A stretch of DNA of 64,000 nt. Source: Incurvaria masculella (taxonomy: Eukaryota; Arthropoda; Insecta; Lepidoptera; Incurvariidae). This document shows, piece by piece, positions 1 through 10,022 of this stretch; the first letter of the stretch is position 1; the number at the start of each line of letters is the position of its first letter. Both the position numbers and the translations under genes were made by a program. A model generated the notes under the pieces. That model did not search any database, was not told where the DNA came from, and saw only the letters and a program-made list of their open reading frames with translations. The stretch spans positions 751,501 to 815,500 of the forward strand of contig OX335659.1 in NCBI GenBank assembly GCA_946894095.1, in the 5' to 3' direction.

Positions 1-118
1 TTATTACATATTGTCATGCCAATGGTATGTTTTGCTGGTTCAGGTCCAGTCTTTCAGCATATTCATAGAGTAGTTATTTTGACAGGGCTCTTTCTTTGAT
101 TAACGTGTCCTTGCATCG
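1..118 (+). repeat. Family E fragment (tRNA-Leu-like repeat), copy 1
   Basis: Cut by the window edge. It starts in the T-arm-like segment (TTTTGCTGGTTCAGGTCCAG) and continues into the body with TACTGGGCTCTTTCTT-like sequence and GTGTCCTTGC. It matches the right-hand arms at 20915-21010 and 33035-33120. No coding potential. The family assignment rests on within-window comparison. Confidence 0.6.
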
Positions 119-267
119 TGCTGCTACGGTGCGTGTGTGACCAGGATCGTGGCAAAGAAGAATTCGGGATAGTTAGCCCCAACACAAGTGGCAAGATCGT
201 AGCGCCTCGATTAGCATATTATACTCATTGACGAATTAATAAACATTTAACATTTAATTAAACTGTA

Positions 268-401
268 GGTCTCCCTTCCTTAATAAGACTGATACGACCT
301 GATAAGTCACCTGAGTTCGACTCTCATTCAAGAGAGTCTTTCATTCAGTGTGATGGTATGTAACCATCACACTGAATGAAAGTTGGTCAAAGCGGCAATA
401 A
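268..401 (+). repeat. Degenerate SINE (family B) fragment
   Basis: Body fragments AACTGTAGGTCTCCCTTCC and TGGTCAAAGCGGCAAT match the shared body of the SINEs at 18655 and 47054. The copy is interrupted by an inverted duplication (338-382) and ends in an A-rich run just before an A-family repeat. Confidence 0.5.
338..382. repeat. Perfect 20-bp hairpin with 5-nt loop
   Basis: The arms at 338-357 and 363-382 are exact reverse complements; the loop is ATGTA. The right arm is ordinary SINE body (ACCATCACACTGAATGAA), so the left arm is an inverted copy of it. Confidence 0.9.
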
Positions 402-411
402 AAAAAATCTG

Positions 412-720
412 TTTTTAGGGTTCCGTACCCAAAGGGTGAAAACGGAACCCTATTACTGAGCCTCCTATATCCGTCCGTGCGTCCGTCCGTCCGTCCGTCT
501 GTCACAGGGCTGTATCACATGAACCGTATTAGGTAGGCAGCTGAAATGTTCACAGAGTGTGTATTTATTTTGCCGCTATAACAACAAACAGGTAAAATAA
601 AAATTTAATAAAAATGAAAGGGGGATCCAATACAAAAAACGTATTTTTTTTGTGTTAAACCTGGTACGATGGTACGGAACCCTTCCTGTGCGAGTCCGAC
701 TCGCACTTGGTCGGTTTTTT
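412..720 (-). repeat. Family A repeat, copy 1
   Basis: Reads on plus from TTTTTAGGGTTCCGTACCC to CTTGGTCGGTTTTTT, so the element runs on minus. It shows all family parts: 5' CCGNCCAAGTGCGAGTCGGA, GGTTCCGTACCATCGTAC, an AGCGGCAAAATAAATACAC core, CATGAGATACAGCCCTGTGA-like sequence, a (GTCC)n tract, and a terminal hairpin with stem GGGTTCCGT/ACGGAACCC. No ORF. There are about 19 copies in the window. Confidence 0.85.
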
Positions 721-1689
721 ACCATCCATGTCAATGGAGCAATGCAGGGTTGTCCCGGCGGCAAATGCTTTTAAAAAAACCCAGAAGAAATCGACCTTGA
801 TTAGGACGACAACAATTAAGAGGGTAATGAGGTCATCGAGTTTCATACTTTCTAATGGCGCGTGCCTGTTTTCTCAGTCAAATTAAGAGATATTTTTCTA
901 AAATTTTGCACATTCAATAAATCTACTGAGAGCTACGTCCATAGGTTTTAGTTTAACTTAACTTTTATCCGTGATAGAAACATCACCCATGATTATGTTT
1001 ATTTTTTATTGACATTACGTTTTTTATATTTAATTTTATGGCACATTAAGACACCCGATCCCCCAAGGTTAAAGTATGAGATTATTATTTGATCATTAAA
1101 TTGTATTCTATTGTGCTTACATTTAAGTGCACAATAAACAAATTTTCGTTCGTTCCTTTAACAAAATGTGCCCTCGAGAGGGCATTGTCGAAGACGATTT
1201 ATTATAAATCGGAAGTCACGATACGTCAAACGCTATTGCTTCCCGGCATGTCTTCATATTGTCCTCTCAATTTATGAGCCTGCCCATTGGGAGCACACAA
1301 TACAGGAAGGAGACGCGTAATTCAGGTGGCATGGCAGGGAGCCATCGACATCAATCTGAAGTAGATATACGTTTTAAGATCATATGCATGTTGATGGCTT
1401 ATTCGAATGGATATATTATTATTTGTTTTGTATTATTGTGAATTTTGCAGTTATTTTGAAATTTTAGTGTTAGAAATACGCTGAAATTAAGTATCCTTTT
1501 TGTTATACTCGAAATTTCTAATAATTATTGGAATCCAAAACAATTGGGGTCACACTTATAGCTCGTTGGATTTCAACTATATTTATAAATATTATTATAA
1601 CATATTATGTCATCGCAATATTATTGTAACTATTTCGATCCCTAACTTAACCATAACTTGTCATAAGCTTGCTTGTAAGGAAAATACAA
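721..1689. other. Unrecognised AT-rich stretch
   Basis: I see only short chance ORFs, mostly AT-rich and without domain motifs. No repeat shared with the rest of the window was found. Confidence 0.5.
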
Positions 1690-1800
1690 GGAAAAATTAA
1701 ATGAAATGAAAAATAAAAGATTCTTTATTGTTTACCACTATGAGTACATAGGGTGGCGAGGCGAGATTATTGCCGAAGGCAATCTCTAACAGCTAACCTA
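1690..1800 (-). repeat. Probable LINE 3' end (minus strand)
   Basis: On minus this reads as a non-LTR 3' UTR end: GAGATTGCCTTCGGCAATAA, then an AATAAAG-like signal and a degenerate ATTTCATTTCATTT tail. It resembles the LINE-like end at 61430-61555 (GCCTAAGGCAATAAATCC). No RT frame remains. Confidence 0.4.
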
Positions 1801-1935
1801 AATATTAGAGATAAAAGAACAGGTAACAAGAAACAATCAATTGCTTGAAACTAAGCACCATAATCAGACATATATAGAACACTAGATAACTTTAAAATAT
1901 GCATCACAATCAGTCATGAACAGATTAATGAACTT

Positions 1936-2040
1936 TTTATTAATTGCCAGATACCAAAATATATTAGATTTGTGTACAACATTTTAAAACATTGATGGCT
2001 GACTAACGGATTACTTCTTGGCGGACTTCGGGGGCTTGCT
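1936..2040 (-). other. Possible terminal-exon or retro-copy remnant
   Basis: On minus, codons ending ...K-P-P-K-S-A-K-K-stop (2012-2038) are followed about 70 bases later by an AATAAA signal (1936-1941). A stop lies four codons upstream in the same frame, so this could be a last exon only if a splice acceptor lies between, and no good acceptor is visible. Chance is a fair alternative. Confidence 0.15.
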
Positions 2041-2339
2041 CGGATGTCAGGAGCACCGATCAAAACAAAGAAGTACTTAATAGTTAGAAGTTGTTTTAAA
2101 TCTCTGTTTAAAAATATATATGCGGCAGATTATATGTGCTCTTTTTCTTCGCATGAACATTTTAAGCGATTAACAAAATAATTATACATTTTAATTACAG
2201 TTTGATAGCTAAGTTAGTCTGAATATAGGCTACTTATTAACGTTTAGGTAAGTGTTTGTTTCACCGACAAAACCAACATTAAATGTCTATTTTCAGCCAA
2301 ATACAATTCATGGATAATTGAGCGGAGACGCTCCAAAAT

Positions 2340-2710
2340 AATTCACCGCGCGCCGTGGAGCCGTAATTGTTTCCGCCATCCCTACAATAGGACTGGAGCA
2401 TCAGGAATTTCGTCAATACCCTTTAAACTTCCCCGATTTATTTTTGGGAACGCAGCCCTGGGGGCCGCCCGACGGTCAGGGGTTGCCAAAACGCACTTTT
2501 GTGCGGCCCGCGCCACATGCGTCCCATCGCCGGCGCCCGCGACCCCTGCCCGCGCCCCGCGCACCCCCGCGCGACCCCAGCCCGCGCCTCGCACCCCGCC
2601 GCTCGTCCAGTAATGCCCTCGTATAAATATCGCGGGCGACTCCCAGAGGTATTCGGCAAAAATGTTTTAGCTACAAATAAACGCGATACGGCCGCCGGGC
2701 GATATTGAAG
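2340..2710. other. GC/CpG-rich island with TATA-like motif
   Basis: An abrupt switch from AT-rich to GC-rich sequence, densest at 2450-2615, with many CpGs. A TATAAATA lies at 2622-2629. Overlapping ORFs on both strands are low-complexity Arg/Pro/Ala products of base composition, not credible genes. It may be a promoter or enhancer, but no transcript can be assigned. Confidence 0.4.
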
Positions 2711-4039
2711 TTCCCTGCCTTTGCGTTATTTATGTGAGAACGTGTTATTCGAGTGCTTCACGTCAGGATATGTCGTAATGGGGATGATTTGAAATCAATC
2801 TTAGTGGATTGCAGAGATACAATCTTAAGAGAGTCGTTACCCTATTAATTTTCCATACTGCGGGTGATAACAGTTAATATGCTCTTAATGATTTACTAGG
2901 TTTTTGATTTTTGGATTCTAAAATATATTTTCTAAGTTTTTTATTTTTTTTATATACCTCTTTAGGTTTATTTTTTTTATATACATTTAAAATTGGAAAA
3001 CATTGTAAGAAACATTGGATTTTTTTTTTCTTTATCTTAAGTTTAGATTTTTTATAATACAAATATAAAAAAAAACATACGGACATTGAATGATGCTTTC
3101 TCAAGTGAATTATTTTTTAAATTAAAATCAGACATATTTAGGGATAGGGAAACATTAGGGCTTGAAACATCATTTCGCTTGTTTAATGGCAGTCGCCTTG
3201 AAAAATTGTGCCTTGGCAAATGGACAAAGAATGCATTTCCTAAAATTTACGAATCTTGAATTTTCTGTGACGTATAATATTATAAATGAGAAAGTGAGTT
3301 ATTAATGCTTTCACGACTAATCAACTGACTGGATGTTATTTCTAATCAATTTGCAGTGAGGGTGGCTGATACTTTTTTTCTTGTGTTTTTCCTTAAACTG
3401 TTCTCAACAAATTCTTGGCAGTAGCATTGAGATGTAAGTATGTATTTAATTACTTTGGAAAATTTCTTTGTGGATTCTTCTTTATTGAGTTGATTGAATC
3501 CGAGGACCATTAAGGTTGATTACAAAAAAAAAATTCAATAAATGAAATAAAATTAATGAAATTTGGTTAGGAGGTCTACTACAAATTTTTTAGAAGCACG
3601 ATTTAATATACATTACTTCCACTGGGACAAGCCCTTTGGGCTACTTTCTTTCCATGAAATACTACAGAACGATATCAGTTTAAAATTAAATTGAACCAAA
3701 GGAAGCCGGGTACTTAAGCTAGTCATTAACAATGTGCGTTCTTTTCAAACCCTTTAAAAGTATAGTAAAAATAATTTATTTTGCAATATAAACTAAAAAA
3801 AATACTAAGTTAGTAAGAACAGAGAACTGAAACATCAAAATTAAAATATTTCCTATGTTTGAACCATAAGTAAATTATTTAACTGCTAAGCAAGCAAATA
3901 TTAGCATCTCATAACAAAACCATAAATATATTTGACTGAAGCAGTGTTTGCTTGCATGCTTCTGGAGGTATGAGATTGTTAATGGTTTGGGCGCGGTGAT
4001 TGAATAAAAAAAATCACTGACAATGGATTAAATGGTAAT
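2711..4039. other. Unrecognised AT-rich stretch
   Basis: Long A and T runs (for example 2930-3110) give a Lys-rich spurious ORF on minus. No repeat family or domain was recognised. Confidence 0.5.
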
Positions 4040-4150
4040 TAGTTGATGCAGGCGGCCGGCACGGTGGTCGGTGCGGCGCGGGGAGGGCGGGAGTGGGAGT
4101 GCGGCAGCGCCGGAGGTGACGCGGCGCCCCGGCTAGCGGCCCCGGGGCAA
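4040..4150. other. Second small GC/CpG-rich island
   Basis: About 110 bp of GC-rich sequence (GGCCGGCACGGTGGTCGG to CGGCCCCGGGGC) in AT-rich surroundings. No coding or known regulatory signature. Confidence 0.35.
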
Positions 4151-4368
4151 TGAATGTTGATTAGCCCTGCTCGTTTGCAATTTAAATAGTTGGATCCAAT
4201 ATTCCATGCTTCCGTAATACCCACTAATTACTCACATAAAAGCCCCACTCTCCAATAGTTTTAATACTCTCGAATTTTTATATTATCTCATGGACCATAT
4301 CTCAAACCAGCAAACCATTTTATCATCGTTCCTAACAAGCGGATTATCTTATATTGCATGCGTATATA

Positions 4369-4766
4369 CATGGTGTTGCAACGGAAAGTATATAAAATAT
4401 GGGAAATGATTATGATGAATGAAAACGTTACTAAATTTTCTCTGAATATCCTCGAAATAAAATTTTTGACTTTCCATACAAAGTAATTCATTAATTTAGT
4501 GTAAAAAAAATCTAATGTTCTGTACTGTGGAAAAGTGGTAAGCTGTGGAAACGTTTTGTCACACCTATGTACTGTCATGACATTAACCTGATACACCACG
4601 TGTGATCTAGGTTTCATGCTAAGAACTTCCTTACCCACGGTTACAACATCGCGTCAAATATAGACGAAAATACTAATTTTAAAAATGTATATCTGAGACT
4701 TTTCTTGTCTAGGAAAACATGAGTATTACGCTGTCAAAATGTATGTATGGCTTTTGCAACACCCTG
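4369..4766. mobile_element. Putative Tc1/mariner-type MITE (TIR GTGTTGCAA)
   Basis: Left end CATGGTGTTGCAAC and right end TTGCAACACCCTG are near inverted repeats (CAGGGTGTTGCAAAA type) flanked by TA-rich sequence, about 398 bp apart. There is no transposase. A 116-aa minus ORF (4288-4638) crosses the left boundary and shows no domain. Confidence 0.45.
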
Positions 4767-5339
4767 AATAATACGAAATTAGACTTTTAGGGGCCGTTTT
4801 AAGAATACAATATCCTAAAGATAAAAATATTGTAAAAAGGTAAGGAATGGGTTTAAAGCTCTTTCTTGACCACCAACGTGATAAAATTATAAACACTAGC
4901 TAAAGGCGGTGATGATTATTGGTTCGGATGAGTTATTCGCCTTAAAAGCATAATGTGGGCATGAAACTGCTGCAATAAAAAAGGAAATTTGGTGCAAGTT
5001 ATCACGTGTGCTGCCGATTTATGGTGTGCTATAGATGGAATTTTAGCGCAAACAACATTTTATAATGCAGAAATTTACACCACTTTGTTTTAACGATTAT
5101 GTCTGGTAACGGCAACCATATCTGATAATATTTAGTGATCGGGCTTTTAATACAGTCACTAAAAGTATATAATCGAAACTTTCGAGCCTTTTTTACTTAT
5201 TACTTTTAAAATATTATGTTCCCGGTTTTTGATGGTTTGTGTTTAAACCATCTACATTTAAAAACGCGTCAAATTGGTACATTTCGATCGGACTTTAAAA
5301 ATACACAGAACATTTTTAGTCTAGACATTCACATGTAAT
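4767..5339. other. Unrecognised AT-rich stretch
   Basis: No ORF, repeat or structured RNA recognised. Confidence 0.5.
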
Positions 5340-5706
5340 AGGACCGGCGATCTTCGGTTCAAATCCTCACTCCTGTCATGCCACTTTCTTTCCCTTTCTC
5401 CGTTTTATAAGTTCATTTCGTTACGAATGCGAGCTGTTCCATGGTTCGAAACCCATGTAAGACTGTAGGTCCCCTTCCCCTACTACGTGGTACGGTTAAG
5501 CCCGTCCGGGTTGGCATTAGATGAAACTATGGTTGAAGTGGCAATGAAAAATTGTCCGTGTTTTCCATGCAATTCAATGAAGCCGTTATCATAAAGGGAA
5601 GGTCCTGGCATGGTACTTAATTTCTTCGGAAATGTGGTGTATTGGGCTTATATCAAAACGGCAGTTGTGTGGTAGGCATCCATATCAGGTTGCATAAAAA
5701 AACGTG
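5340..5706 (+). repeat. SINE (family B), tRNA-type head, 5'-truncated
   Basis: Keeps a B-box-like GGTTCAAATCC (about 5356), the TTTCTTTCCCTTTCTCC linker, the T-arm-like CCATGGTTCGAAACCCATG, the body (TGTAGGTCCCCTTCCCCTAC; ATTGTCCGTGTTTTCCATG; AAGGTCCTGGCATGG) and the tail GGTTGCATAAAAAAA. The A-box part of the head is missing. Confidence 0.8.
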
Positions 5707-5786
5707 TCCTATTCTTTCAATTGCTGATTTTAAATTGTTTGTTAATTTTCATAATGCTATAACTGACTAGGATTCCGCACTACCTT

Positions 5787-5839
5787 AATAATATTTACTA
5801 AGACCCTTGTTTATTATTATTTATTTACTAAGACCCTTG
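5787..5839 (+). repeat. Short direct duplication upstream of a Helitron
   Basis: TTTACTAAGACCCTTGT occurs twice about 30 bp apart, the second copy abutting the Helitron start at 5840. Confidence 0.7.
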
Positions 5840-6034
5840 TCACTACATAGTATAAAACAAAGTCGCTTTCTCTGTCCCTATATCCCTGTGTCCCTATATC
5901 CCTATGTATGCTTAAATCTTTAAAACTACGAAACGGATTTTGATGACGCAGGCTGAACCCTAAGAGATTTATCAAAATAATGTACTAAGTATTGTACACA
6001 TTGAGAAGGTCTACAGAAAACTCCCCAATGGTAT

Positions 6035-6200
6035 TTTAGCGGGGATGAATTGACGACTCGCTAGGCCGGAGTGAAACACGAGTGCTTTGGTTGAAGATCG
6101 TATATTCACTAAATTATATTGGCGTGCGCGCGCGGCGCACGTAAAGAAATATAGCTGACGACGCAGCAGTCAGGTTACACATAATGTAGCTTACGCTACA
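6035..6200 (-). repeat. LTR (3' LTR in element orientation)
   Basis: 166 bp, identical base for base to 7023-7188. Its flank at 6201-6211 gives the polypurine tract on minus. Confidence 0.9.
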
Positions 6201-7022
6201 TATCTCCCCTCTTAAAGTAGGCTAAGGGGTGAAAAAAAAATATAATATAAAAAAAAACATACGGTGAACAGAGTGACACTATTGCGTGAGTAGCCTTGAG
6301 CGCCAGCTCACTAAAGTATCACTCACTTCACTTTTGGTGCACGCTTAGTGATAAAAATTTTCTGTCGGAGTATTTTTGATGAGTCGGTAGATCGTGTTGT
6401 TAAATGCGATGAACGTCGACGGCGTCGGCGGCGATGTGCAGGCATTGGAATTTCGCTGAATGTCGAAAATCGCTCAGTGGCGAAATGATGTGTCAATATG
6501 AAAAATACATTTTTGTAATTTTACACGTTGCGTCGTGTTGAGTCGGTCAAACACTGGGTGACGGAAGGCGTCCAACATTCTACAGGCGTTTTTAGGCTCA
6601 CATAGAACGATGGTGAAGTTAGCAGAGGAGACCTTGATCTAAGATTGTGTTGTGAAAATACGGTTGGTGTAGTGATGGGGTGCTGCAGATGAAGCTTGAT
6701 CCTGGTCGGTTATTCAATTTGACGTGATCGGTGAGAGCCCAGTGCGACGCGGTGGGTCGGTCGATGGTACTGGGCGATGTAATGACGGAGTTGCCAGTGC
6801 GAAGCGCCGTTCTGATCAGTGATGTACGGCGATGTAGAGGTAGATGTCCTAGTTGGTGTTCATAACGCCTACCTAGGATGACTGAAGATGCTGCTGCTGC
6901 GGGTTGCGTGCCTGTGATGCTGGAGTGATGGTGCGAATCTGCGGTGCCGCCGCTCGCTAGACGCGACGTCTTGCGGCGGCGGCGATGGAAGGCTTTCGTG
7001 TTGCTTCAGTCGGGGTCATCAA

Positions 7023-7188
7023 TTTAGCGGGGATGAATTGACGACTCGCTAGGCCGGAGTGAAACACGAGTGCTTTGGTTGAAGATCGTATATTCACTAA
7101 ATTATATTGGCGTGCGCGCGCGGCGCACGTAAAGAAATATAGCTGACGACGCAGCAGTCAGGTTACACATAATGTAGCTTACGCTACA
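7023..7188 (-). repeat. LTR (5' LTR in element orientation)
   Basis: Identical partner of 6035-6200. The adjacent interior sequence (below 7023) supplies the PBS-like segment on minus. Confidence 0.9.
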
Positions 7189-7776
7189 GTATGTATCTCT
7201 CTGTTATTCATATCCCACAATAACATTTTTTTGTCATTTCCTTTTTACGACAAATAATGGCTAATTTTCGAAGCGATTTTAACCAATACAGCATTAATCC
7301 TTATCCAATTAAATACATTGTTGATTTAAAATAGATCTATATGGTCCCTTGCGGCATATGATTTAAATGAATATTTTCGAAGATATTACAGATTTAAAAA
7401 TTGCGGGACGTAGCGTTTGCGGCGGTACCGGCCGGACGGGGCGGCGGGAGCGTGCCGATAAATAGTTCAAAATATATTTTTTTTAAATTATATTATTCCC
7501 GTGCAAAGCCGGGACGGGTTGCTAGTTTAAAATAAGAGGACTTTCATAAAGATATTAGCACATATTAGCACTACCATGAGCGCGCTTCAGCGAAGACCCG
7601 TCGTCACTGTCTTTTTCTTCTTCTCTTTGTAGTCTTTTTGCTCTATCTTTTTTTAATCGACATATTTGAAAGAGAAAATATGTGGCGAAGGGGGACGCCC
7701 GAGAGAAACTTTTACGCATTTTATGGACGAGTCCGTTCCATAATGGATTCGTCCATCCGCCGTTATGTATGGGGTT

Positions 7777-8050
7777 AAAAAATTGGCCAAGTGCGAGTCG
7801 GACTCGCACACGAAGGGTTCCGTACCATAGTACATGATATAATACCAAACAATCTGGTTTTTTGCATGAGGGCCTCATTTAATGTTCATAATTATTTAAA
7901 TTTACCTAATTTGTTATTATAGCGGCAAAATAAATACACACTCTGTGAACATTTCAGCTCCCTACCTATAACGGTCCATGAGATACAGCCCTGTGACAGA
8001 CGGACGGACGGACGGACGGATGGACCCCTTTGGGTACGGAACCCTAAAAA
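7777..8050 (+). repeat. Family A repeat, copy 2 (hairpin arm deleted)
   Basis: TTGGCCAAGTGCGAGTCGGA through GGGTACGGAACCCTAAAAA. After the GGAC tract it jumps straight to CCCCTTTGGGTACGG, so the left arm of the terminal hairpin is missing. Confidence 0.85.
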
Positions 8051-8297
8051 TGTGTCTTCCAGAGACGCCCCAGAGAAGATGTGACAGTAAATGGTAGATA
8101 GTCGAGGCGACCATAAAAAAATTTCAGTTTATTACATCCAGTTCTGTAAAGCAACACCTGAAATTGCACCACTGAAGAGAAAGGAAGGAGAAGTGGCATT
8201 CTGTGCGCTGTATGGTCAAAGTGACCATATAATTGTATGGGAATCTGGCGGAGCGTGCTATGCTACACAGTCGAAAAATCGCCGCCGTGCGCGAATG

Positions 8298-8939
8298 GAG
8301 TCGTATTCACTACGTATAATATTCACAACGTATAATAGTATTTTTTTCCAAAAAATGAAAACCATGCATATCGTAAAATATTCACAACGTATAATGTTAT
8401 ACGTTGTGCATGAGTTTAAAAATAAAATCAACTCTTTGCATCATGCAGAACGTCTAATAGTCACAACGTATAATATTCCTAACATGAATTCACAAAAAAA
8501 GAAAACCATGCAGAACGTATAATATGCCAAGAAGCACTGCATAAAGCGCCCTAATAACGATACATTTAAGGCTGAAATTGCTACGAATCGATATTTGTTG
8601 AAGAGTAACAATTTGCTACAACGCTAATTGAGACGGTCGAAAAGTCGCGTGCGAGTATACGCTTTAAAAGTATAGTCATAAGGGCGCTTATCGTATGAAA
8701 AGTTTTTGGATTATATGATATGCATGGTTTTCTTTTTTTGTTAAATAAAGATCATAATATTATACGTTGTGACTATTATACGTTATGCATGGAGAAATAA
8801 GTAATTTTATTTTTTGAACTTCTTCATGCACTACGTATAAGATTATACGATCTGCCGATTATACGTTGTGCATGGTTTTAAAATTTTGTTAAAATATGAC
8901 ATTATACGATCTGCATATTAGACGTTCTGCCGTTCCCCC
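8298..8939 (+). mobile_element. Element D, copy 1 (ACGTATAAT-motif MITE)
   Basis: 642 bp from GAGTCGTATTCACTACGTAT to GCCGTTCCCCC, flanked by a perfect 8-bp duplication CGCGAATG (8290-8297 and 8940-8947). About 15 copies of ACGTATAAT or its reverse complement are clustered mainly in plus orientation in the left part and reversed in the right. The outer 39 bp of the two ends align without gaps, with the motif at positions 15-23 and 31-39 from each end. The centre holds TAAAGCGCCCTAA and TAAGGGCGCTTATCG. No transposase. 8-bp duplications fit hAT or P superfamilies, but the termini are not typical of either. Confidence 0.85.
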
Positions 8940-8956
8940 CGCGAATGTGCTCTAAG

Positions 8957-9275
8957 ACCGGCCAAGTGCGAGTCGGAGTCGCACAGGAAGGGTTTCCTAT
9001 CATCGTAAAAAATTTAAAACAAAAACACGTTTTTTGTATGGGACCCCTATATTATTTATTATTTTTTAATTTTTCTTATTTGTTACGTGTTGTAGCGGCA
9101 AAATAAATACACACTCTGTGAAAATTTCAGCTGCCTACCTATTATGGTTCATGAGATACAGCCCTGTGACGGACGGATGGACGGACGGACGGACAGCGGA
9201 GGCTAAGTAATAGGGTTCCGTTGGCACCCTTTGGGTACGGAACCCTAACACCCTTTGGGGACGGAACCCTAAAAA
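8957..9275 (+). repeat. Family A repeat, copy 3 (duplicated 3' end)
   Basis: Complete copy from ACCGGCCAAGTGCGAGTCGG. The last ~30 bp (CACCCTTTGGGTACGGAACC) occur twice in tandem. Confidence 0.85.
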
Positions 9276-9479
9276 TCACTTCCACTTCACAAACCTTCTG
9301 ATAAGTTTGCGACTATTTGCATTGCATGTTAGTTTGGTAGTTTTTGAAAATTAGAGACAGCGGGTCTCATAGTAGGCGCACTAGGTGGCATATGTCCTTA
9401 TTTTTTATCTATGCATGGCATCTAGGTCCACGGAAAATGTGGTGTAATGAGCTAAATATATCGGGTCGGTAAACTATGA

Positions 9480-9655
9480 AATGCCGAGGTGTTTCCCCCA
9501 AAATACCACCTGGGGTCCTTCAAACATGGTTTGAAGAAGCACCTGGCCGGCCGGCATGGTTTTCCCAGCCCCCTTAAAAGTTCGAAAGCTCATGAAAATC
9601 ATCGGCAACCTTACGAAATCCTGGCGTACACCATATGCCGCTCTATAAATCATCA
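9480..9655 (+). pseudogene. LINE ORF2 C-terminal fragment
   Basis: The plus-strand frame reads PPKYHLGSFKHGLKKHLAGRHGFP, resembling the extreme C-terminus of insect LINE ORF2 proteins (SFKR-LR-HL pattern). It continues to CTGGCGTACACCATATGCCG and an ATCATCATC tail. Related 3' pieces lie at 19996-20092 and 32279-32335. The family cannot be named from this much. Confidence 0.45.
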
Positions 9656-9726
9656 TCATCTCATCAGATATATCATCTCAAAATATCATTATCATTAGGT
9701 GACATTGCATGCTTTTAATTTTGCAT

Positions 9727-10022
9727 TATTTTTTTATGCGACCTGACACGGATGGCTGGCATGGTGACCACACAACTACCGTTATGGTATTAGCCCAATA
9801 CACCACATTCCCGAAGGAATTAGGTACCATGCCAGGACCTTCCCTTTATGAGCACGGCTAAATTGAACTGGATGGAAAACACGAACAATTTTTCATTTTC
9901 GCTTCGACCATCTTTTCATCCAATGCGATGGTACCAACCCGGGCGGGCTTAAGCCCTACCACCTAGTAGGGGAAGGGGACCTACAGTTTTACGTGGATTC
10001 CGAACCATGGAGCAGCCACTCG
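9727..10022 (-). repeat. SINE (family B) body, head lost to family C
   Basis: Plus-strand order TTTTTTTATGCGACCTGAC, ATTAGCCCAATACACCAC, GGTACCATGCCAGGACCTTC, GATTCCGAACCATGGAGCAG, i.e. a minus-strand SINE. The head that should follow is replaced at about 10022 by C-family sequence. Confidence 0.8.

Larger units (their letters stand above)
6035..7188 (-). mobile_element. TRIM (miniature LTR retrotransposon)
   Basis: Two identical 166-bp direct repeats (6035-6200 and 7023-7188) bound an 822-bp interior. GTAT is duplicated at 6031-6034 and 7189-7192. On minus the LTR starts TGTAGCGTAAGC. The interior begins TTGATGACCCCGACTGAAGC, plausibly a primer-binding site, and ends in a purine tract AAGAGGGGAGA just before the 3' LTR. 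No gag or pol frame is intact, so it needs enzymes from elsewhere. The identical LTRs imply recent insertion. Confidence 0.85.
5840..7525 (+). mobile_element. Non-autonomous Helitron interrupted by a TRIM
   Basis: Begins TCACTACATAGTATAAAAC, the same 5' end as the element at 56960, and ends CCCGTGCAAAGCCGGG-ACGGGTTG-CTAG followed by T: a short hairpin and the CTRR end expected of Helitrons. No Rep/helicase frame. The interior holds a 1154-bp LTR element (6035-7188), leaving about 530 bp of Helitron. The base before the 5' TC is G rather than the usual A. Confidence 0.7.

Noticed and set aside
4288..4638. 116-aa minus ORF as a gene
   Set aside because: It crosses the left boundary of a TIR element, is AT-rich with no domain, and has no supporting signal.
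8091..8522. 143-aa plus ORF as a gene
   Set aside because: Its second half is element D. The other D copies show it is not an independent coding unit, and the composition is that of motif arrays.
8298..8939. CRISPR-like array from the regularly repeated motif
   Set aside because: The repeats are 9 bp, occur in both orientations, and the whole block recurs with target duplications, so it is a transposon. The genome is eukaryotic.
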